Source: Nematostella vectensis | Taxonomy: Eukaryota > Cnidaria > Anthozoa > Actiniaria > Edwardsiidae | Assembly (NCBI RefSeq): GCF_932526225.1 | Contig: NC_064034.1 | Span: 14,644,887-14,708,886 of the forward strand | Length of the DNA: 64,000 nt | Direction of reading: 5' to 3' | In this document: one piece after another, positions 44,254-52,655 of the stretch | How the letters are laid out: every line of letters begins with the position of its first letter | How positions within the stretch are numbered: position 1 is the first letter of the stretch | Notes under the pieces: generated by a model | Told to the model about the DNA's origin: nothing | What the model saw: only the letters and a program-made list of their open reading frames with translations | The model's database searches: none | Made by a program: the position numbers and the translations under genes

Positions 44254-45099
44254 ATGACGAGCACGTCATCGCGTATGCATGCTGCGCATAGCATGACTGC
44301 GCGAAGCTCAACGCAAACGACCGCTAAAACCTCGTTCACCACAGAGGATGCAGCGACAAGACTCGGTCTCCAGTCCCTTAGGGAGAAAAACCCAGACCTT
44401 AACGAGAATCTGATACGGTTCCAGTCAAACCGGAGGGGAAAGACGCTAATACAGCTTCGCAACCTCGACAAAGAAGGTTGGACTAAACCAAGACAGCTGT
44501 TAAATGAGAACGGGGGCGTTCGACAGGACTTTGCAAAGCTGAAAGGCTTCAAGCTGGCGATGTTGTCTGTGTCAGAGATAAACGCGGTCATCCAGGAGAA
44601 CACAGAACGAGTTCAAGAGCTGCAGGGGGTGGTAACCACAGACAGGGAGACCATCGACGACCCTAACACGTCAGAGAGTCGTCGCCAAGAAGCCCGTGAG
44701 CGCAACAAGGAATGGCTATCCGAGATCGACGAACTAGAACGAGAAAACCGAGAGCTCGAGAACCGAAAGCCGCTCAGAGAGCGCATCAAAGCCATCTTCA
44801 AAAAGTACGGCTTTACCGTCACCACTATCGGGTTGGCCGTAGCGACGACGATCGCGGCCATTGTGACGTCGCTCGGCAAGTCGCTCTCCTCGGTGGCCAG
44901 AGGGGTCGGTAACGGGCTTCAGGCTATCGGGAAAAAGCTAGGCGAGCTTCTCCCTGGGCTAGTAGGAAGCATCGCGAACTTCGTGTTTAAGGCTGCAGGA
45001 AAAGCGGTGAAATTTCTTGGCGAAAATGCGTGGCTGCTCATTCTAACCGCAGCCGAGTTCTTGGTTCGTCGAATGCAAAGCAATCATCGGAACAAGTAA
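44254..45099 (+). CDS. Coiled-coil protein with glycine-rich membrane-active tail, 281 residues
   Basis: The only plus-strand gene of the element. Residues 25-85 are a small domain (FTTEDAATRLGLQSLREKNP), about 105-170 a highly charged coiled coil (SEIDELERENRELENRKPLR), about 185-205 a hydrophobic helix (TTIGLAVATTIAAIVTSLG), and about 215-275 a glycine-rich amphipathic and hydrophobic tail (KLGELLPGLVGSIANFVFKA, ENAWLLILTAAEFLVRR). Such tails are seen in virus proteins that disrupt or cross membranes; here that is inference. Upstream in another frame (44160-44253) an ATG opens an acidic stretch (MDDVDVDIDDTLPG) that ends in the first codons of this gene, so the true N-terminus may have been lost to an indel. 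It ends overlapping the next, convergent gene by 16 bases. Confidence 0.6.
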   Translation: MTSTSSRMHAAHSMTARSSTQTTAKTSFTTEDAATRLGLQSLREKNPDLNENLIRFQSNRRGKTLIQLRNLDKEGWTKPRQLLNENGGVRQDFAKLKGFKLAMLSVSEINAVIQENTERVQELQGVVTTDRETIDDPNTSESRRQEARERNKEWLSEIDELERENRELENRKPLRERIKAIFKKYGFTVTTIGLAVATTIAAIVTSLGKSLSSVARGVGNGLQAIGKKLGELLPGLVGSIANFVFKAAGKAVKFLGENAWLLILTAAEFLVRRMQSNHRNK

Positions 45100-45730
45100 T
45101 ACACCGCGGCCACTGCGAGTGCCGACAACCCCGCCTTGAGGGCGATGTGGTCACTTTTTTCGCCCGGCCCGGGTGCGCTTGCCGTTCCGGCGGCTGTCAT
45201 TCTACGCGCAGCATGCATACATGGAGATGGGGCAGGCGCCGCGCCCTCTGCGTGCACTTTCGCAAGTGCGAAAGCCTTGCTTCGCACCTCGCGGTCGATC
45301 CTCGGATCAGTCACGTGTTGCACCCTAGGATGCCCACCGGCCATGTTATGAGCACCGACTGGCTTTGTCTCGGTGTTGATCGCGTTTGCGCCGGGGGTCA
45401 TGGAGTCTGTGGCTTTCTGCAGTTTATTGTTGTAGCCCACGACGCTTTGCGTGTTTATCACTAGATCGCTCGGCATCAGCCATACTCCTGGTGCGACCGC
45501 AAGACTCAGTCTCACCTTGGCCTCCTGCACGGCTAACTGGTACCTTTGCACGCTTTGAGCGATGTCGTTTTCTATGATCGCGTCTTCAAGCAGCTTCGTG
45601 AACTCCGCCTGCGCCTCCATGGTCGGCCCACCGGCCCCCGCGATAGAGGAACGGACGTTTACCTGCGCGCCAAGCACTGCGTAGACGTACGCCTCGACCG
45701 AACGATCGAGTCTTCCTAGCCCTGCTTTGT
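45084..45730 (-). CDS. Element protein with C-terminal membrane helix, start uncertain
   Basis: Open on the minus strand from a TGA at about 45757 to a stop at 45084. The first ATG is at 45620 (MEAQAEFTKLLEDAIIENDI), but good coding text extends further upstream (DRSVEAYVYAVLGAQVNV), so the N-terminus is uncertain. The middle has SLAVAPGVWLMPSDLVINTQ. The region near 45300-45180 is Ala/Pro-rich with AGTASAPG. The C-terminus is a membrane helix (LKAGLSALAVAAVYYLFR). The neighbouring frame at 45940-45716 ends where this one starts to make sense, so the two may be one gene split by a one-base indel. Function unknown; virion protein suspected from context. Confidence 0.5.
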
Positions 45731-45940
45731 CAGCCCCTCACCTTTGGGAGGCGCAAAAGGGTTATATTGCACGCCCCCGTGGTCGTCGTTGCGTATGAAA
45801 CCCACCTGCTTCCCACTATTGTACGTCCCACCTTCGTCGCTAAACAGATTGAGGTGGCTCGGGTACTCGTCCGCCGCCGTGTCGTAGCCACGGATCACGT
45901 GCACATTGCGATACCCCTGTCGCGACGGCTTTTTTGCCAA
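45716..45940 (-). pseudogene. Possible N-terminal half of the preceding gene, no ATG
   Basis: Open frame with coherent text (GYRNVHVIRGYDTAADEYPS, NLFSDEGGTYNSGKQVGFIR, YNPFAPPKGEGL). No ATG is available: the frame enters from a TAA at about 45954 through a TTG codon. It stops at 45716, where coding character continues in another frame towards 45084. Either it is the head of a broken gene or a small gene that has lost its start. Confidence 0.4.
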
Positions 45941-45985
45941 GTTCGTTCCTTACTGTTTCCCAGGGGCTATTTTTCTCGCGAGTGA

Positions 45986-46340
45986 AACGTTGTAGAAAGA
46001 TTTTAGTTATCCTCATACATCTCCCATCAACAAAATATATCGTTTGAAAGCTATATACGCGTGTGTGCAAGAATAGAAGAGGCTATTATCGGAACGAGGT
46101 TGGGACGTCTGATTTGTTTCTGCCACTAGACACTCATAAAGGGGTAGTGACCTCGGAATGAGTTTGCCCCACAAAAATAGTGGCTCGCAAAATAAGAGGC
46201 CGGAACTCTTAATCCCCCTTAATACAAAATGTTTATATAGACGTCGCAGGCTCACAAGGAAATGATATCGGCGAAAAGAAACTGACCAGCACTGCCATGG
46301 CAGGTAAGGCTACGCTAACATGACAACATTTTTATCTATA
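45986..46340. other. Right flank of the element, no gene
   Basis: AT-rich sequence with no supported frame. I looked here for an inverted copy of the sequence at 38700-38840 and saw none. Confidence 0.4.
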
Positions 46341-46344
46341 TAAA

Positions 46345-46830
46345 AGACCATAATACCATAATCATTATTACCACCATTATCATCACCATCACTATCATCA
46401 CCACAAGAATCACCCCCACCCATCATCATCATCACCACCCATCATCATCAACACCATCATTGTCACCATCGTCATCACTACATCATCATCATATATCATC
46501 ATCACCACCATCATTATCACAATCTACATCAACACCACCATCACCATCATCACCCACCATCATCATTAATACCACCACCATAATCACCATCATCACCCAC
46601 CATATCATTATCATCACCACCACCACCCGCCACCATCACCACCCATCACAATCTCACCATCATCATCCATCATCATCACCACCCCATCATCATCACCATC
46701 ATCATCATCACCATCATTACCATCACCAACATCATTATCACCACCACCACCACCCGCCACCATCACCACCCATCACCATCTCACCATCTTCATCCATCAT
46801 CATCACCACCCCATCATCATCACCATTGAG
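46345..46830 (+). repeat. (CAT)n/(CAC)n microsatellite
   Basis: About 480 bases of CAT, CAC and ATC triplets with interruptions. The long open frame through it (Ser, His, Pro, Ile, Thr only) is a product of the repeat. Confidence 0.95.
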
Positions 46831-49740
46831 GAGGGCCTCAATTTTTGATACAGGTTTTAGAGGAGGGCTTTATTTTTTGAACAGGTATTCTGATCAATTT
46901 CCGAGCCTCCTAAAAGTCTGGAATTTTCAAGATTTTCCTGGGGAGAACCCCAGACCCCCAACAAAATAAATGAATTAATGTGATGCGCATTCTGCTTGCA
47001 CTTTCATTAGTTTCGTTTGGCTTGTGTTGAAAATTATTATCCCCTAAAGTGTGGCCTCTACTTTTTTCATCTCTTGCAGTTTTGGTTTTATAACTTCCTT
47101 CAATGAATTTACGAATTTCAATTCATGTCCACCCCTCTACTAACTTTTCAGATTGGTGGTAATGGTGGTACATATTCTAATAAGATTTCAGTTGGGAAGG
47201 AGCTAATACAATATTATTTACACCCCTGAAAAATGGGCTCGAAATCAACTTTTCTCCGGTTTGGTGGTGTTTAAGGCCTGCTCCGCCGCCCCTTTATGGG
47301 AATGTCACCCCCCCCCCCCTCCCCCCACACACACACACAATAATTTTAGTTCTGTTTTTTTTTTATCTGGTGGAGGGCCTTAATTTTTGGACAGTACACG
47401 GGACGCTAGCCAGTCTATTTCCCGTGCAGTTCGGCAACCATGGACAGCTGTTTTGTCCTTATTAGGACTTGTCAGCATGGCATAGCCGGTTTGCCTCAGT
47501 TAAACTTTATCGGCAATAAACTGCAGGGCGACTTCGACTCGAACGAAGTGCTAAAAACAACAGTTTAGCTCTATGAGGGATCTAATGCTGCGATGGCATC
47601 ACGCTGACCCGGTCGCAGCTCTAGATCCCACATGGATCTAAGCTGTGGTTGAAAGCAATTCATTCGAGTCGAAGTTACCTTGCAGTTTATTGCCGATGAA
47701 GGGTAGGGTCGCAATTTTTGAACCGGAAAAAAATTCAACTTAGCATCCAACCCCCCCCCCCCCCCCGATAAATAATGACCTTTTCCTTAGGTCGTTCAAT
47801 GGATAAGTAACATCTGAGTGAGTACAATTGTGTTTATTAGGTTAAGTTTTAGGTAAAGGAAGTGGAAGGTTTTACAAATGTTTTTCCACTTCCCTGACTC
47901 AAATCTGACCTTTTAGCGGATCACACTTTGTGCATGGCAAACTGTCTACAGTGAGATGGCTTGACTGAGAGAGATATGTACACCTGAGTTGCATTGAGAG
48001 AATACTGGCAGAGGGTTAATTCGGAAATTGCAGTTCTTCGGGTTTTAGGATTCCCGAATTAACACACTATAGAGCTTACTAACTGGCTAGGAGAAAACTT
48101 GTGTCGTAATCCTTGTTGCCTGGGTACCAAGTAAATTTGCAAATCAGTGTTATTAACCCATTGACTCCTGGCTATTTTTGAGCTGAATTTACAAAAAACA
48201 GACTGAAAACAGATACCTCCCCCCCTATTCTGAGTTTTATACAGCCCGTCAAAGTCAAACACAGCTGCACCTAGTCAGCGGTATCCAAGCTTTCCAACAG
48301 TGCTTTGCGGTCCCCACTTTTAATCCCTCGTCGTTGTGCTGAAGCCAGCACAAGTTGATGGTTGCTTGTATTTTTCATAAAAAATACAACTATGAGCATA
48401 TTGCTTGTGTTTTTGATCAAAAATACAGCTATGAGCATATTAGGAGAGTGTCTAAGGACATCATGAAGTCTATTGGGGCATATTTGAGTGCTTTGCTTAT
48501 GGATATTTGCAAGCAAAGGTGGATTCATGATGATTTTCTGGCTTTGCCTGGATTCTTTAGCTTTGCCTGGATGAGAAAATAATTTTCTAATGAATCACCA
48601 CAGCTCTCCTAAATGCTGTCTTTTCTGAAACCAAATTGATTCCAAAATTGTTTACACTACTATTCTGGGTCTGTATGACCTGGAATTGGGGGTGAAAAGA
48701 CTTACAAAAAACTGTCTGACTTTGGGGAGAAGAGTGTTGACTGTCCCTCCCCTCGTGATTTTTTCCCTGGATCTTTGCTTTGCAATCCGTAAAGGCATCT
48801 AAGTGGTTTTACAAGGCTTCAAGGAGTGGACATTGTGTTTTGAGGCCATGGAAACGAACCTGGAGGATCAGAATAAAGGTTTCTATTTGTGTCTTGAGCT
48901 GTGTTTGCTGATCTCTCTCCCTTGTGTGGTATTTTGAGCGTTTTATTGAGAGGGGTGATTCTGCTTTTCTTTCCTTGTTCGATTTGAAATTTGTCAAAGA
49001 ACCTATGCTATTATTTGGCTTAAGAGTAGTTGCCAACACCTTGGTTGGATGCATATCTTCAAGACCATTTATCCCTTAGACTGATGCCTGAGTATCTTCA
49101 TCTTGTAATGTTTATTTTGCACTTATGGGTTTTTTGGGTTGTGGGTACTTTTCAAAGCCGGTACAGGCAGGTTGAGGGGTCAATGTGTTAAAAGGTGGTG
49201 TGAGACCCTGAGGGGTGACTTTTTTTGAAAAGCACTAGAATAATTTTTAACCAACATACATACAACCTATGTGATCAGATAAATTTATTGACATACTTGA
49301 CAAAACATTGCGTTGCTATGGCAACCAGGGGGCTTAATTACCCCGAAATCATGGTATCCAGTCTTACAGTGATAACTCCTTTATTTTTTTATCAATAGCC
49401 ACCAAACTTTTAGGAAATCTTCTACTACAACATATGCATACAATGAAGTATAGAAATTACCCTGGTGATATTTTTCAAATTAGAGGAATATTTTGTCAGA
49501 AACTAATATTTGGATATTTGTTTGTCAGGTTTGAAAATTATTTTCAATTTGAGATTTAAAGCAAATGTTTATCCTTTAGGTCTTTGTATAAGAATACATA
49601 TACTGCACATCCCCTGAAAAAAATAGCCAATTCCAACAAATTCTCTGGAAGATATCACTGTTAGAGTATTACTAATATACGGAAATCTCACAATTTGAGA
49701 AATCTCAAGTTAAAGATAACGTAAATGTGTAAATTCATAA
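46831..49740. other. Gene-poor repeat region
   Basis: No supported gene. It holds C-rich runs (47308-47327 and 47751-47766), a foldback at 47509-47697, two 34-bp tandem units around AAAATACAACTATGAGCATA at 48375-48441, and short frames without motifs. The words GAGGGCCTCAATTTTTG and GAGGGCCTTAATTTTTGG recur at 46832 and 47375. Confidence 0.5.
47509..47697. mobile_element. Foldback element
   Basis: Imperfect inverted repeats of about 45 bases: ATCGGCAATAAACTGCAGGG with CGACTTCGACTCGAACGAA on the left, and the inverse (TTCGAGTCGAAGTTACCTTG, TTTATTGCCGAT) on the right. No coding. Confidence 0.65.
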
Positions 49741-49768
49741 TATGAGGGCAGTGTTCAGATCATACTTT

Positions 49769-50857
49769 CTAAAATCCACCAGGATCATACAGAGAGCCCT
49801 CAGCTTGCTTCTTCTTGTCCTCTTTCTTTTTTCTTTTGCCTCTCAGGACCTTTCTCCTTCTTTTAGATGCCTCCTTACTTTTATACTCTGCAAGCCGAAC
49901 TCTATAAGTATCCTCAAGGCCACAGCCTGCTTCCGTATATTTGCCGGCAGGGATTTTGAGGGCTTCCAACAGTCTTAGTACAGAGCTGTACCCCATGTTA
50001 AAATGACATACAGCATCATACAAGCCCAATTCCAGAATATCCCTGCCGACATGCACCTCCTTGGGCACTCGCTGCCAAATCATTGCATTCAAACTCTCAT
50101 TCTGGTTCTGTGTTTTGCCATGTAGACATTTCTCCAGCAGACTGGCTTCACTTAGCCTAACATATACTGGTATTACCTTGGCCAGTATCTCCAATGGCAG
50201 ACCAGCACTGTGCTTAAATGTATTGGTGTGGTCTGCTTTGTCTTTCTGATATTTACACCAGCTTGTGCTTCCAGTCGGGCAGTGGTCATGCAGCACTCTG
50301 GCTTCATTAGAAGCACAATGCATAAGACTAGCATGAATTGCCTTACACATCTGCTCCAAGTTTCCAACATTTGAACGTATGGCAATGCCATAATAATTCT
50401 GTAGTTTGTCAATGAGTGCATCGGTTAGCTTGCCTTTGCCGCCTAGACCTGGGGTGTCACGTTTCAGTTTTCGAAGGGAGTTACCAACTCTCTTCTGTAC
50501 GTGCCCAATACACTCCTTTTTCTTAACTATAATATTGTCAGCCTCATAGACTTTCTCAACTCTATTAAAGCTTTTGCAATCGCCATCACCATAATATTCA
50601 GTGTAACGGATATTGTGGGTCTCTACAGAACGATTAAAGATTCGCTGTACACCCTCAGGCTCCATAGCAGGAGCAGATTTTGCAGGATTGCCTTCTTGAA
50701 CAGGCTCCATGTCAGTCGAACAACTCGGTTCGTTTTCCGACTCATTAGGACTGTTTTCAACTCTCTTATACTCGCTTTCCTCTAAATTGAGACTTCCTGT
50801 AAAGCGGTTCCCACAAAAACGCCGCTTTTTGCGTCTCTGGTTAGCGAATTTAGGCAT
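49769..50857 (-). CDS. Mutator-like transposase, internally deleted but open
   Basis: The open frame starts upstream at 50935, but MPKFANQRRKKRRFCGNRF at 50857 is the likely start, since short basic openings of this type are typical of the family. After a Ser/Glu-rich linker, residues from about 85 onward (SAPAMEPEGVQRIFNRSV, RYTEYYGDGDCKSF, CIGHVQKRVGNSLRKLK, LTDALIDKLQNYYGIAIRSN) match the C-terminal half of the Mutator-like transposases widespread in invertebrates (the family with a Mutator-like domain). CLHGKTQNQNESLNAMIW and LYDAVCHFNMGYSS are its late blocks. The first catalytic Asp region, which should lie between the linker and the MEPEG block, is missing, so I estimate a loss of some hundreds of residues. 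YGDGD keeps the second acidic site. The frame has no stop or shift, so the deletion is recent or the shortened protein is kept. Confidence 0.75.
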   Translation of the reverse strand: MPKFANQRRKKRRFCGNRFTGSLNLEESEYKRVENSPNESENEPSCSTDMEPVQEGNPAKSAPAMEPEGVQRIFNRSVETHNIRYTEYYGDGDCKSFNRVEKVYEADNIIVKKKECIGHVQKRVGNSLRKLKRDTPGLGGKGKLTDALIDKLQNYYGIAIRSNVGNLEQMCKAIHASLMHCASNEARVLHDHCPTGSTSWCKYQKDKADHTNTFKHSAGLPLEILAKVIPVYVRLSEASLLEKCLHGKTQNQNESLNAMIWQRVPKEVHVGRDILELGLYDAVCHFNMGYSSVLRLLEALKIPAGKYTEAGCGLEDTYRVRLAEYKSKEASKRRRKVLRGKRKKKEDKKKQAEGSLYDPGGF

Positions 50858-50939
50858 ATTTGAAGAGTAAAATGGAAGGTTGTATTTTGATTTGATGTTG
50901 AAATGTGAAGATCGATATTTAGGAAGGTACTGCATGTAA

Positions 50940-51740
50940 ACTCTCTTGTTAGTGATCTATTCAGTCACGTGGATAAAACACAGGGAACCCAAACAAGAGA
51001 AAATCGAAAACCCCATCGAAATAGGCCCTTTGAAATCCGACTTCTAGATCAAAACAAATTGCAAACAGACCGGTTGCCCCTAGCAACGGCTCGCCAACAT
51101 TTTTTAAAAGCTGAATACTATAGGAAAAAATATATTTTCATTTAAATTACACTAGGGCATACATTTCAAGGATAAATAACGGTAACTTTGAGACGAAAAT
51201 AATTTTTTTCACAATTAATTCAAATTTGGTAAATTTTAGGGTATCATACCAAACGAATTCGGGTTCAGAGAACAGGCGCGTAGAGGTGTGCAGGGTGCGC
51301 GCGGGTGGCCAAAAAGTGTGTCATTTCTTATTAAGGAATCTTCTATGCTTTTTTCAAATGATACCTATGACTGTGCACCCCCCCCCCCACCCCCCCGCAT
51401 AGGCCAATCCTGGGAACGCGCCTGGAGCATTAGTATTTCTATCGTTTATGTGCTGTGCCAGTTAACACCTACATCGCGTGGTAACCATGATGCAACATGC
51501 GTTACTATATTTTCACAAATAAAACCTTGTTTGAAATAGCTTTATTATATTAGAGGAATTTACTTGTCCATGAACCATTAAAAATTTGACGCCGAAGGCT
51601 TTGTTACTTTTTATTGTTTTCCCCCCTAAATAGTACAAAAGAGGATGGAAGATCACAAGTCTTGTAGGGATTAAAACTACTGGGCTGTTCTAAGGGCGGT
51701 TTTGTGTGTAGCTTGTCATTGTATTACACATGATGTTTCA
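50940..51740. other. Region upstream of the two-exon gene
   Basis: Contains the family-2 short transposon (51273-51424). No other gene seen. The words GGTTGCCCCTAGCAACGG (51070) and GTTGCTATGGCAACC (49312), and TATCATACC (51243) with ATCATGGTATCC (49350), may be remains of the ends of the Mutator-like element; not proven. Confidence 0.4.
51273..51424 (+). mobile_element. hAT-like short transposon, family 2, copy 3
   Basis: CAGGCGCGTAG at the left end and GGAACGCGCCTGG at the right, with a C-rich run inside. Shorter than copies 1 and 2. Confidence 0.65.
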
Positions 51741-51743
51741 TAT

Positions 51744-52077
51744 ATGTCTAGGGAATACAGTGGAAGAGTAAAAGAAAAAGCAGTCGACGGAGCAAAACTA
51801 CAAAAGCTTGCCTCTCTCAAATACGAGGTATAAACACCACCCAGCAACACTTTAAAGCTTTTGTATATGTATATTGTAAATTTTTTGCCTGTTTATTTGC
51901 TTGTTATCGCAGAACGCAAACCAACTCTTCAAAGAGGATTGGGAGATGGACGAAGTTGATGCCGCTACGTTTGCCGAAAAATTGAGGAAAATAGACAGAA
52001 ATGTCGACATCACGCAAAATGCACAGGCCTGGGAAGATAAAAATGTGATCAAGTCAAACATTTGTATTTTGTTTTGA
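51744..52077 (+). CDS. Small two-exon gene, 82 residues, unknown function
   Basis: Exon 1 is 51744-51827 (ATG, 28 codons: MSREYSGRVKEKAVDGAKLQ and KLASLKYE), with donor GTATAA. Exon 2 is 51913-52077 after the acceptor TTATCGCAG: NANQLFKEDWEMDEVDAATF, AEKLRKIDRNVDITQNAQAW, ending CILF and TGA. Phases join without a break. The protein is charged, helical and soluble-looking. I do not recognise the family. The last ten residues may be intron read-through of a longer gene, because AAG/GT-like signals are not obvious after EDKNV. The minisatellite begins about 60 bases downstream. Confidence 0.5.
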
Positions 52078-52134
52078 ATTAAAAAAAGTTGAGTCTGAAA
52101 GTAGCTTTACGTTGTTGTACTATGCTGGACCTGA

Positions 52135-52585
52135 TCGGGTTGCACGTATTAGGCCGTTTTTGGTCGGTACAGGGTTGGGTGGGATTTGTGTAACGCCTTT
52201 CTTGGTCGGTACAGGGTTGGGTGGGTTTTGTGTACAACGCCCTTCTTGGTCGGTACAGGGTTGGGTGGGTTTTGGGTTTAGTACAACGCCCTTCTTGGTC
52301 GATACAGGGTTGGATGGGTTTTGTGTACAACGCCCTTCTTGGTCGGTACAGGGTTGGGTGGGTTTTGTGTACAACGCCCTTCTTGGTCGGTACAGGGTTG
52401 GGTGGGTTTTGTACAACGCCCTTCTTGGTCGATACAGGGTTGGGTGGGTTTTGTACAACGCCCTTCTTGGTCGGTACAGGGTTGGGTGGGTTTTGTACAA
52501 CGCCCTTCTTGGTCGATACAGGGTTGGGTGGGTTTTGTACAACGCCCTTCTTGGTCGATACAGGGTTGGGTGGGTTTTGTGTAGC
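52135..52585 (+). repeat. 42-45 bp minisatellite, about ten units
   Basis: Units contain ACGCCCTTCTTGGTCGGTAC and AGGGTTGGGTGGGTTTTGT. Two unit lengths occur, 42 and 45 bp (with or without GTG), both multiples of three, and two sequence variants (GGTACAG or GATACAG) alternate. All frames on both strands stay largely open, which explains four long overlapping frames here; none is supported as a gene. Confidence 0.9.
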
Positions 52586-52655
52586 TGCTTTGTATGATAT
52601 TACATTATCAAACCTCATACTAAACCCAGTTTAATCTTTAATTCACCAGTGTAAG

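Larger units (their letters stand above)
38838..45985. mobile_element. Endogenous Polinton-like viral element, about 7 kb, partly decayed
   Basis: A GC-richer, gene-dense island between AT-rich flanks. Minus-strand genes from right to left: two frames near 45.1-45.9 kb, a capsid-like gene, a packaging ATPase, four small genes and an integrase. One plus-strand gene sits at 44254-45099. Integrase plus A32-like ATPase plus a capsid-like gene is the core of the Polinton/adintovirus/virophage group. Missing from what I can read are a protein-primed DNA polymerase B and an adenain-type protease, which full Polintons carry. I could not find terminal inverted repeats or a 6-bp target duplication, so the limits are set by coding content only. 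Several genes are broken (capsid, integrase tail and one small gene), others are open. Either this is a deletion derivative or a compact polymerase-less lineage. Confidence 0.75.

Noticed and set aside
38700..46340. Terminal inverted repeats of the Polinton-like element
   Set aside because: I compared both flanks by eye and saw no convincing inverted match; the ends remain undefined.
46460..46969. Long open frame rich in His, Ser, Pro and Thr
   Set aside because: It is the translation of the CAT/CAC microsatellite.
52079..52634. Several long frames on both strands
   Set aside because: All arise from the 42/45-bp minisatellite.
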